Positions 11,570 to 22,600 of a DNA stretch of 64,000 bases are shown one piece after another. The notes beneath the pieces are model-generated. The model saw nothing but the letters and a program-made list of their open reading frames with translations, did not search any database and had not been told where the DNA came from. The position numbers and the translations under genes are program-made. The DNA is from Cladopsammia gracilis. Taxonomy: Eukaryota > Cnidaria > Anthozoa > Scleractinia > Dendrophylliidae. The stretch lies in the NCBI GenBank assembly GCA_022457155.1, contig JAJGOT010000476.1, positions 116,001 through 180,000 of the forward strand, read 5' to 3'. How positions within the stretch are numbered: the first letter of the stretch is position 1; every line of letters begins with the position of its first letter.

Positions 11570-12488
11570 ATGTCAGGAACAATCGGAGAAGAAATATCCT
11601 GGGAGTGTGGGATTCCAGGGTGGAAGAAAGTAATTATTCAACGAAAGAGCGGGAAAACAAAAGGAAAATATGATGTCTACATTATCAGTCCAAAGGGCCG
11701 AAAATTTCGCTCTCGCGTTGAACTTCAAAGATACATTTTAACTGTGCAGAATGGTTTATCTATTGAAAAGGTTGATTTCAAAGTCCCAAATGCCTTAGCA
11801 GACCTGCAAAAGCCACATCAAAGTGCCGTGGAAATATCTAGTGGATCAGGATGTTGTGAATCTAAAGGAGTATTAGAAGAATCGAAACGAGAATTCACTC
11901 TGACAGCGAAACAACATGATACGAAGTCTCCTTATTTTGCAAAGAAAAATAAACGTTTAAATCCACAAAGGAGGCAATCTTACTTAGCCAAACGACGGCG
12001 AAAGCAGACTTTATCGTCCAGTTCCCACAAGGACGCAACTAAACCCAATATTACAAGATCTAGGTGGTCAAAGGCAACTGGAGCGAAAACGTGTAAAATG
12101 GCGCGAAAACGAACACCTTGTACCACCAAACATCCGAAGAACTCCACAAAAAGGAAATCTACAGAACAAACAGAATCGCTTGGTACTGTTGTGAATACAA
12201 AGCGCTTCAAGCTCGAATCAGATCAAAGTGATAGCACTTCAGTCTTCACCAGTGATTACTTCAAATCATCTTATCCCCAGTCCAAGCTAGTGCCCACCTG
12301 GATCCCGCCTAAATCTCCTTTTAATCTAATTCAAGAAAGTCTCTTTCACGATCCTTGGAAGTTGCTGATAGCTACAATATTCCTCAATAGAACAACAGGA
12401 GGAAAGGCTATCCCAGTCATGTGGGAATTTTTTAAAAGATTTCCAAATCCCGAAATAACAAGAACGGCAGACTGGAAACAAATTGCTG
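11570..12488 (+). CDS. MBD4: MBD4 exon 1 (MBD, linker, start of glycosylase)
   Basis: The exon ends ATTGCTG before the donor GTACGT, in phase 1. The open frame reads on to a stop at 12614-12616, but that tail does not match the family, so the donor at 12489 is preferred. Confidence 0.92.
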
Positions 12489-14452
12489 GTACGTTGAATG
12501 AAAGGCTTCTCTCATTGCTAATGATCTGTCTGGGAGGTATCCATCGTAAGATTCAACAATCTTATCTACAAATTGCGAGCCTCACAGGGGACAATGATCC
12601 CCACTGCCACTCCTAGCTTGTATACTTGTCACATCCTGAAACGTATTTTACCCCTCTTAACCCAGCTGCTCGAAGCAGCTTTGTTTTCAACTTTGTTCAT
12701 ACTTTTTGAGTAAACACCATCTAGAGGGGGGCGTAAGGGGGGTCCGAAAACCGCGCAGAAAAACGTAAAAAAAAACTCAATACCGCATCCAAAATTTACC
12801 AAATTTATGAAAACCGCAAACCGCTGAGTCTTATAAAACCGCAATACTGCATATCAAAAAGTTTTTTCCGTAAAACCTCACCAAAAATAACACAAAACCG
12901 CATCACCGCAAACCTTTACGCCCCCCTCCATCTATTTTCAATTATAATTCAGCGCACTGATACACTGCCCAAATATGGTAAAAAAGTTATCGATATACGC
13001 TATGTCTACATGACGTATATCCAACGATGGCGGTAAATTTTGCATTTTGACAAGGTAATACAAAAATGATGGACCGGCCTCAATATTTTTCCTTCAAACT
13101 GTGCTTTGTTATCAATGTGTTGAATTAAAAAACTATTATAGCGCTCAAGCTTGCGTGATATCGCCTAATTTTAGCCGACTCGGCCCACGGCCTCGTCGGC
13201 TAAGAATCAGGTGATATCACGCACGCTTTTGCGCTATAATAGTGAAGTATTATGCACTTATCAGCGGCCATCCCGGGGGGGGGGGGGGTGACCCCGGGGA
13301 AGCCCCAGGTATTTGCACAACAACGTTTACAAATCCCCCCTACCCAAAACCAAGATTGTTTAACAAAAAGCTATTAACGCCCCTCCCCTGGGGGCAAAGA
13401 AGTGTTCTCTGCCAAGTCAAAAGGTGCAAAATAATTGAAAATAAGCAAAGAAAGCTATTCCACTTGTTTTCTACACGAGGTTCAGCTTACCTTGTAAGTC
13501 ATGGAATGGGAAAGGAGAGAATATTCATGTTTCCTGGTAATGAAGAACTAGGATTCCTTGAATATATTTTGAAATGCTTTATATAATTGGCCAAAATATA
13601 ATCAGAAACAAGTAAAGTTTGGCAATACATGTATTTTTTTGCATGCAACACGACAATGGAAAGACAATGAAAGCTCTGTTAACCTGCTCCTGTGTTTGTT
13701 TACAACACAGAATTTACAGTTTGAAAAATATAGTCGCTATGTAAGCAAAGGATGGCCAGCTAAAAGGAACAGAATACAAGAGAAATATGAGAAAGTCGCT
13801 TAATTACCGTCTTTTCCGTCGCCATTTTGCCAGAACGTGTTCACCAACATACCCAGTCCTTTCGCAGACGGGAACGGTACTCGTTTCCAGCTCCATCTGC
13901 AAAATGGCGGCGGCGCTACAAATCCCACGGGTCTTTCCCTGGGGATGCTGCTATGAAAATGCAAAAGCAATCCAATCCCCCCATCCCGTGCTTAAAATTA
14001 GCGAGCAAAGTTGACAAATCCCGCGCCATGCCCGCGTATGTCCAGGGGTCACTCCCCGGGATGGCCGCTGATAAGTGCATCAGTCCTGAATTTTGATTGT
14101 AAAAAAAGCCCCCACCTAAATAGCCTATGCTGAAAAGTACATGTAATAATCCCGTGGATATGTCAGATGTACTCACCAGTTAAGCTTATCTGTTTCCTCT
14201 TTAGAGCTTATCCAGACCCTGGGTCTTCATGAGAAAAGAGCCAAAATTATCATCAGATTCTCAGAGGAGTTTTTAACAAAGGACTGGAGTTCCCCAAAGG
14301 AATTGTATGGTATTGGAAAATATGGAGATGATTCCTATCGCATTTTTTGTATTGGGGACTGGAAGAATGTAAAACCTAATGACCACAAGCTTAATTTTTA
14401 TCACAGCTGGCTCTGGGAGCAAGAAAAGCACTTCATCCTCAAACCAACATAA
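11570..14452 (+). CDS. MBD4: MBD4, methyl-CpG-binding thymine/uracil DNA glycosylase
   Basis: This is a complete two-exon gene, 11570-12488 joined to 14205-14452, 388 aa. It excises T or U opposite G after deamination of 5-methylcytosine or cytosine in CpG, in the nucleus. The MBD is at residues about 10-62 ([20 protein letters not shown] and [16 protein letters not shown]). A basic, disordered linker follows, then the HhH-GPD glycosylase domain from about residue 240, starting [13 protein letters not shown]. The hairpin [13 protein letters not shown] and the [15 protein letters not shown] block, whose Asp is the catalytic residue, come from exon 2. The splice join gives [20 protein letters not shown], exactly the family order. 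An AATAAA follows the stop at 14451-14456. It is shorter than vertebrate MBD4 because the linker is short. It implies a genome with CpG methylation. Confidence 0.95.
12720..12929. mobile_element. Small inverted-repeat element in the MBD4 intron
   Basis: The ends GAGGGGGGCGTAAGG and CCTTTACGCCCCCCT are inverted copies, flanked by the apparent direct repeat CCATCTA. The interior repeats AAAACCGCA-like words. It is a non-autonomous element. Confidence 0.65.
13131..13246. repeat. Near-palindromic hairpin (MITE-like)
   Basis: ACTATTATAGCGCTCAAGC at the left is matched by an inverted GCTTTTGCGCTATAATAGT at the right. The core has GCCGAC...GTCGGC. It could fold as a single hairpin in the MBD4 pre-mRNA. 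Confidence 0.7.
13253..14079. mobile_element. TIR element with G-tract in the MBD4 intron
   Basis: TGCACTTATCAGCGGCCATC and its inverted copy bound 827 bp. A run of about 13 G follows the left terminus. The flanks are TTA at the left and TCA at the right, so a 3-bp duplication with one change is possible. Overlapping open frames inside show no domain. Confidence 0.7.
14205..14452 (+). CDS. MBD4: MBD4 exon 2 (catalytic half of glycosylase)
   Basis: The acceptor is TTTCCTCTTTAG. It encodes [18 protein letters not shown] through [14 protein letters not shown] and the TAA stop. All HhH-GPD landmark residues expected in this half are present. Confidence 0.95.
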
Positions 14453-15076
14453 TAAAATCTGATTTTATTAAAACAGTTACTACAAGTCTATGATTTATTC
14501 AAATATATTTTTATACTCTATGTTACAAACTAAGGCTCTTAGCATTATTTTATTTTAAAATCATTTCCTATAAAATATTATTGCTAATTGAAGGGCCCAG
14601 TGGAAAAAGGGGTTAAGTGACGATTTTGTCTTGAAATCCAAATTGCTCCCGGCCAAATAAACTTTTATTTTGACACAGAGACTGGTTATCATATAAGAAA
14701 CTAAGTTCTGTAAACACTTGGACTTATCCTATTACTTTTTTCTAAAAACTGATTAAACCAACTCAAGCAAAGCAATACTGATTTCATTTTGTTGTATGTT
14801 TGAACTGAAAGAAAACAAATCAATCAAGAATCGCCTTTGTTTCTCTTTTGTGCTGGTTGTTTGAGTTTTAAAGGAAAGTATAGTCATGTTATAAGCTAAT
14901 TCTATTTATTGAAATTAAGTGATTAAACACTTGTCACTTGCCTTTGATTCCTCCATCATGAGTGTTTACAGGAAAAAGCAGCTATCTTGCAGTCTACTGA
15001 CCAGCAGACTGAAAAGTGACAAGTGACTTGGAGCAAGTCTAAGCCAGCATGATCTTACCATTTATTTTAAGACGAC
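14453..15076. other. Intergenic DNA downstream of MBD4
   Basis: After the MBD4 poly(A) signal the sequence is AT-rich with no recognisable gene. An imperfect inverted repeat, CACTTGTCACTTG with CAAGTGACTTG, lies at about 14928-15032. Confidence 0.4.
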
Positions 15077-15760
15077 GGTGGGCACAGAAGGCTCAAAAAG
15101 TGGCAGATATTCTGTCATAACAAAATGGCTGAAAATCCAACTTTGAAATGTCATATCTTTGGATCGCATCAACATATTTACGAACTTTTTTCACTTTTGA
15201 AATTATTATGGCATGTACTTTCAGATGCTGTCGTCAGATATCCCATAATACTAATTTAAAATTTTGGCACCATCTTTGTGATGTCATTTTCCCGCCAAAG
15301 TACTTAAATTTGAAAAAAAAAATCACAGGATTTTAGCCAATGATAACTTCTATATTGTTGTAAAATTTCAGCTTCCTAGGTTCAAAACTGTTAAAGTAGT
15401 TTGAAGCGCAAGTTTTCAGTCGATTTGATTCAAAATAAACTTTGACCCCAGCAGATTATGGGTGGGAAATTCAAATTTTGAATGTCATATCTTTATCAGA
15501 TCAACATGTTTGCGAGATTTTTCAGTTTTGAGATGCTTGTAGTGAGTACTTTCAGAACTTGTCATCAGATATCCCATAATACTAAGTTATTTTTTGGTGC
15601 CAACTTTATGACATCATTTTCCCGCCAAAAATTGCAAAAAATTAACGGAAAAAATATTCAATTTGTGAACATGAGTTCCGTGCTGTTGTGAAATTTCACG
15701 TTAACATCAAAACAGAAAAAGTTATTACCCTTGACACTTTTTGAGCCTTCTGTGCTCACC
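15077..15760. mobile_element. TIR-bounded repeat with internal duplication
   Basis: GGTGGGCACAGAAGGCTCAA at the left and an inverted GAGCCTTCTGTGCTCACC at the right bound about 680 bp. The interior holds two diverged direct copies, about 330 bp apart, of a segment with AATGTCATATCTTT and ATCCCATAATACTAA. No target duplication is obvious. It lies between the convergent 3' ends of MBD4 and the large minus-strand gene. Confidence 0.6.
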
Positions 15761-15929
15761 ATGGACCCTGGTTGGTGGTCTGACTTGGTTTTTAACCTGT
15801 GCCCGGATTGTCAGCTGGATGATAGCTAACCATGACATAATCTTTGCTACATTACAAGCCTTCACATATTGAAAATCTCAAAAATAAATTCTTGTTTCAT
15901 GTAAAAAATGCAAACGTCTCTCAGAGTTA

Positions 15930-15935
15930 TTTATT
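15930..15935 (-). terminator. Poly(A) signal of the DED-kinase-caspase gene
   Basis: AATAAA on the minus strand lies 16 bp after the stop codon at 15951-15953. It would give a very short 3' UTR. Confidence 0.6.
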
Positions 15936-15950
15936 TCCAGATTTGTAAGT

Positions 15951-16166
15951 TCAATGCTTAATAAAACTGCAATCCAAGCTGTCATCCAGAACACAAATTG
16001 TTAAATGCCCTGGCGACAAATATGCCATTGATAGGATCACATCAATGGAATTTACAAGAGGAGTTCCCTTTAAATTGCTGAGATTTGGGTTTTCCTCAAA
16101 ACAATCTTTCAAATCTTCTTCAGCATATGATCTGTTGGTGGTATCTACCTCAAAAGTGCTCATGTC
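15951..16166 (-). CDS. Exon 14: C-terminus and stop
   Basis: It encodes DMSTFEVDTTNRSYAEEDLK and ends DDSLDCSFIKH at TGA 15951-15953. The acceptor is TTTGTACAG in phase 0. No domain is recognised. Confidence 0.75.
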   Translation of the reverse strand, partial: DMSTFEVDTTNRSYAEEDLKDCFEENPNLSNLKGTPLVNSIDVILSMAYLSPGHLTICVLDDSLDCSFIKH

Positions 16167-16663
16167 CTGTACAAACAAAGAAATGAGATGACAGTAATGC
16201 AAATAAATATAATAACACCGAGTGTCTAACAAATACCCTCCAGAAGTCATTATGGCATGTGGACCAATGTGTTTGTTGAATGTTAATTTTTGGCTCACTT
16301 ATTCTGGTTTTCCAGGCCCCACACAAGCCAACATTTCAAAATTCCAATTTATCTGAATTTAGAAGACCTGAATGGGAACTACCTGTGTATGATGTTACAA
16401 ATTTCTTAACTTAGTTCAGGGTACTTATCAGCAGATCACTCGTGGAATATCTTCTTGGAAGGCTTAACTGCCTCAGATTAATAGATTTTCTTCAATGAAA
16501 ATATCACCTAAAATTCCTTTATTCACTCATTCATCCTTGGTGCCTTATGGCACAATTGAGTTCTCAGTAAAATGTTTAGTTGTTACACACAACCAAGTTG
16601 TTAGCTGTGCTCCAAGTGCCCAACATGGAGGATAAGGGTGCTGTGTAATCAGGGACCATTCAT

Positions 16664-16694
<31 letters not shown>

Positions 16695-19600
16695 TAGTGG
16701 CTAGTAACAGATTTGAATTCACTAGCCAAAATAAATGTCTACTAGCCAAAGTGGGGGTGGGGATAGGACTGGGTAGGGGGAGACAATAACGTGTCACACT
16801 GGTTAAGATGAAAAAAACTCCAAGACTTGGAAACACAGCTTGATCATATTTTTTAGTTTTCTTCATAAATCTCATACTAACACCTTCGAACCTACTAAAC
16901 ATAATTACGGAAAAACGTCGAAAAGATAAGACTACCCTAACACTTTACAAACGTCCTAACGTACAGGAAAACATTGAGAAGATTAGGCTAACAACTTAGT
17001 TTACGAAAAGACGAATGTAAGAAACAACATTGAGAAGATAAGACTCACAACTTACGAAAACACGAATGTAAGAAACAACATTGAGAAGATAAGACTAACA
17101 ACTTACGAACGTACGAATGTGCAGGAAAACAACGAGAAGATAAGGCTAACAACTTACGAACGCAGAATGTAAGAAACAACATTAAGAAGATAAGACTAAT
17201 AACTTACGAAAATAACACTGTTCGAACGTACGAACTTACGGAGTGAGTGAGAAGGTAAGGTTAACACCTTACGAACCTACGAACGTACGGAAAAACATTG
17301 AGAAGATAAGACTAACTAACACCTTAGGAACGAATAACATACGAATGTACATGCAGGAAAACAGTGAAATGTAAGACTAACGCCTTAACGAAAGTACAGA
17401 GAAACATAATTTTCAGTTCGGTTCCGTTACGTTTCACGATTTTTACTAGCCCAAATGGCTAGTGAAAGCAAAATTCCACTAGCCAAAACTGAATTTTTAC
17501 TAGACTTTGGCTAGTTGGCTACCGTTAAGAGCCAGCATGGCCCTGAGGGCTGTAATGGCACACAAGCTCCCCTCACACATCAAGGCATTGCATGAGCACC
17601 AGGGAATCTATTTGCCTTTTGTTTTGGGAGGGATAAAAAAGACATTTGGCAAAGGACAAAGACAGCAGATCATATAATCAAGAAAATTAAACTCTGTTCT
17701 TATCTGCCACTAAAATATTTGGCGGAAGAATCTGAAGTCAAATAGTGTTTAAGTTTAAAAAATATCCCAGCTTATCCCTAAAAAAATATATGGGAAAACA
17801 GAAAAAACAACATAATGAGCTTTACAAGCTCAAGTTCAAATTGTCAAGATTGGATGCCCCTGATTATAATTAGTGAAAACTACTAAACTGATTTTTTTTT
17901 TATTGGGTCTAAAGGATGATTTGCTGACCTGGTTTCCTGTTAATCCCAGCACACTTAGAAGATTTATGACCAGTTCCCTGTCATTCTGGATCTCAAGTAC
18001 TACTGGGCCATAAACAATACTGATGCAGGGCCTCAGCTGGCATTTGACATCATATCCTTGTCTAATGAAGTCCATGAGGTCAACATATGAATTTTGGACA
18101 ATTTCTTCGTCATCGCAAAGAATCTGAAGGTGCTTTGGCTGAGCGCCACTTGGAAGATTACCTACAAAATAGTAAAAGAAAACACTTATTTTTACATGAT
18201 TTTATGATTTCTCTTTTCAACCTCAATAGGTCCCAACTTTAGTGGTAGACAATCTTTTGTACAATATACCGTAAACACTTGTGTATAAACCACACTCGTA
18301 TATAAACTGCACCCCCAAATTTGAAGCTTGATTTCAGGGGTAAAAAAGGAAGCAATATGACGTTTAATTTCTTTTTTGTACTTTATGGTTTAAGCTTATA
18401 AACAATTTATGAATATAAATTTCCCCGGAGCTTATTTTCCAGTGTGTACATGTTTACAAGTCAGACTGGGGTATATAAGTTGACCCTATACGGCTCTGAA
18501 ATTTATATTTTGTTGATTTACAGTGTATTATATATTAAATTTCAACCAGTAGTAAATGGTCAGGTATACAGCTGTTTCGAGAAAGGTTGTCGGAAAAAAG
18601 CGCAAAAGTGCACGCGACAATCCCGAAAAATAATATGGGATATGATCAATGAGTTTTAATAAGTCAAATAAATACATGAAGCCCGCGATGCCTCGTCCGT
18701 ATAGGGACGATCTTAGATGGCGGGCCATTGAGATAAATGAGTTTTTAGGATATAGAATGGATGACTACCCACAATACCTTTCTGGATTGTCGCGTGCACT
18801 TTTACGCTTTTTTCCGGCAATCTTTCTCGAAACAGCTGTATATAAGACTTAGATAAATCACTGGCTTCATTGTGGAACAACCTTCATTAATTTTACAAAA
18901 CATTCAATAGTAAACAACGTGGTTTGCAGGAACGATGACTGAATGAAAGGAGTAACTCTTCTCCATGTCGGATATCTTCTTATCTTGTTTAAAATAAATC
19001 ATAAAACTATCTTGCGCATGCGCATGAGTTTTGGCTGCTTGGAGCCTCTTGTTTTTAAACAAGTCTTGGAAAATTTTTAGTCTATATTTTGCATTTCATT
19101 TTTAGTACGACAAGTGAAAAAAGTCATTTTTTGAAGGGTCTCAACTACTTTGGGTGCCCATAGTATTTAATATGTACCTTTAAGCTTGTCAAAGAGCTTC
19201 TTCTGGAAGTCCACAAGTGTGAGTGGAAACACATCAACTGTGATTCTTTTACTGCTGCCAGTGGCTGATTTGAACATGATCTCATCGTGCAAGTTTTCTT
19301 CATTGTAGTATGCCAAGATCGTCTCATCTGAATACAAGGATCGAATGCGCGGACTTTGCCTCAACCCTTTAGCTTTTGATGCAGCCAACTTTACATGCTT
19401 GGAAATGAAAACTTCTAAGTTAGCAGCTGAAATGTAACCCACACTTTTTGCTTGGGCCTTGAATGTGTCACAGTAAGAACAACTTGGCTTCTTTTTTGCA
19501 ACGGGGCAAGAATGTGCACCACGCAAACCACGAATGATGTACTCCGTCAAAAAACTGTTGCCATGTTTCTTTGCATAGGATTCCTGTTGACTTAATGAAG

Positions 19601-22600
19601 ATGACCATTGCCGCACTGTGAAGTGTTCTGCTGGAGACTTACAAACCACATTTCCATCTAAAGTATCAAAATCAGTACATTGTTCTGCCTCTGTGAAAAT
19701 AAGATCTTCATGATCACTGGCCTTGCAGTCTCCACTATCATCAAGACTGCTGCAGAGTGATTCCAGTGGAAGTTGTCGAGGTGCTTCTGTTTCTTCTGCT
19801 GGGTGATGAGACTTGTGAACAAGGAAAGCTTCATTTTCAAGATGTTCGGAAGCAATCTTTCCATCTGCATAACAACAATCTAAAATAATCAAGAATTCAC
19901 TGACATTTTCTTTGAGTGAGTGCAGGTGTCCCTTCAACTCAGCTTCTGTAAGGACATCCTTCCCTGATGAACATATCAAATTACCATTTTGATCACTGTG
20001 ACCAGAAAAGTAAAAGTACAAGAAAACATCTTTCTTTCCCTGCACTTCTAGATCTTGCTTTAATTCAAGCAGATTTTGTCTGATCTTTGCCGCTTGTGAC
20101 ACGTCAGAGGACGATGGTTTAATACAATACATGTGATCTCTCCTAAAAAAAAAATAAATGAAACAAACATGAATAGTGTTAGTGGACATTGTTTACTGAA
20201 GTGTATTGATTCTCCTAACACTTAACAGTAGCCTTGAACACAATTTATTTCATAAAAAAATATAGTTCAACAATAGATACCAAAAGAAACCCAATCTGAG
20301 AAACCATTTTTCATTAAAATGACAAAAACCCATCTCAGTAGCATTAACCACACCCCAGTGCAATTGTAAAAGTAATTACAACTTCAGATCTGTTAATGAT
20401 CATCTTTGCTCAATATATTGGTTGGCTGTTTATGAGAAGTCTACAGGCGTGCGTTTCTCAAAACTCCCGAAAGCTATTTTTTAACTGTAGTTTCTAACGA
20501 AAGGCGTTGAAGTTTTTAGCCCACAAATCAGCTAAAGTTGTGTAGTAAACGCAACATTTTATTGCTTAGCTTTCAAAATCAACAAAAACCGAATCTTTAT
20601 TGGTAAACATTCTCACGTAACACAGCTTTTCGGGTCCGAAAAGTTTTCGGGTCTTTTGAGAAACGGGCGCCAGAGCTACAGGTGTTACAGGGATTCTGAC
20701 AGGGTGCGCGGGTGCGGGACCGCACAATTCCTAAAAATCCGCACAATCCCGCACGATACTGAAATATTTGCTTAAAATTTTAATTAAATCAGGTATTTCT
20801 ATTGATTACCAAGATTTCGAGAAACGTTTAGGCTATTTTCAGCCCATTTTCCTTCCAAACAATCGAGAAATCCCTCGCTTTCTTCGAAGAGCTCGAGCGA
20901 TCGATATAAAAACAACAAGGCGTTCTCTTCGCCGTCCTGGAAACTAGTCTAAGTTTTACTTCTGTCTGACTTCCTACCGAATTTTTAGCGTAGCTTTTTA
21001 GCTGTCGTTTTCCAGACATTATGTCGTTTTTCTTAGCAGCCTGTTGATATTTTTTCGAGCGCTATTCGCTTCCTCTTTCAGTTTAATATGTAGGGGACCG
21101 AAGAAGAAACACCGAAGAAATGTACCGTCGCGCCGAAATAAATGCCGGTCACTCTGTCTGAACTATTTTCGCAAAGAACTAATCAAGTTTGCGAATCGAC
21201 AAACAAACTATTAAAGCGCTGGAACTTCGGATTGATAGGAGAAAATTATTAAGTTCTGATCAGAATACTGGATTTGAGTTTTTCAATCAAGTGAAAGACG
21301 TTTTCATTCAGGAAAATGCAAAACAAACATACTATCAAATTACATTTAGCACGCAATTTGCATACATCTCGAGGTTGTGTTTTTGCAGCAAACTAACCTG
21401 CGATCAGGCGCTCTTTTTTTTTCGGAGCGGGAGAGCGCGAGTGCACGAAAGTCGGCGGAAGGGCCCGCTCTCCGCCGACTTTTCCTCCGAAAAAAAAGAA
21501 CGCCTGATCGCAGGTTAGCAGCAAACATTCGAAGAAATTGTGTGGACCTTTTAATGGAAATTATTCACACTACATAAAATGTAGGGGTTTTTCATAAAGG
21601 AACTCGCTCAGGTCGGAAACAAGTAATTTTGAGATGGTATTTCGATTTTACCCGATCGAGTTCATCGTGTCACGCAATGTGATTTTGTTGAGACAAATAA
21701 ACTTTGGTGAAGAAAAACAGCCACAAATTGGCGATTGCTGGGTACATTTTAATCCCCAAAGTAAAACATCTATTTGTATTTTTCATTTATGCAGAATTTC
21801 CTCCCCGTCATATTTTTCTGGCCTGGCTGGAACACTGGTGATTGAATATTTGGTTGATCACAGGATTGGGCAATCCCGCACAATTTCCCGCACAATCGAA
21901 GTTATTTCCCACACAATTTGCCCCAAAACTCCCGCAACCTCGTTCCCAGGGTCCCTGGGAACGAGGTTGAAACTCCCGCACAATTTTAGTTTTTTTCCCG
22001 CACCCTGTCAGAATCACTGGTGTTATAACATTTGTGGCTTTTCTATAATTACTTTTTCATCCAAATATGGTAATTCTGTCAGTTATACGATAAAAAATGC
22101 ACTTTCATTAAAGGAACAAAATAAGGCCAAAATCAGTGGAATCAAAGAAATTTATCTGTTAACCCTTTAATCCCCAAGGGTTTTTGTGTTTTTGAGCGAT
22201 TTCCTGCATACACACGCGCCATAGGCTTTCGTGACTCCATATGTGAAGTTACCGTTGAAAGAGCTGCTGTTCTAAAACACTGAAGGCTCGAGTTTACTGG
22301 AAATGTCATTGTGACATGGTCATTTTGCTTCGTTCGTTCTCAATAAAGGCTTCAATATCATGTTTCTGCGATTTTTGGTAAATTCAAAGCCATTTTTCAT
22401 CTTCAGTAGCTGCCTGATGAGCATCATTAAGCTTGAAGGTAGTTCAGAGTCCACTTTCTCAATGAAACGAGTTAGGCGTTGTACTTCGTTAACGCATTTG
22501 GATAGCTGCTCGTTGAACTGGAAAAATGGCCGCCATGAAACGAAGTAGCCTTGGGACTCGACTCTGGATGAATTTCTCGACCTACCACGGCATATTTTGG

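Noticed and set aside
12489..12616. Extension of MBD4 exon 1 to the stop at 12616
   Set aside because: The residues after TADWKQIAG do not match the glycosylase family, whereas splicing at 12488 to 14205 does exactly.
21634..22170. 178-codon plus-strand frame
   Set aside because: It crosses the right terminus and target duplication of the 20688-22019 element, so it cannot be an old gene.
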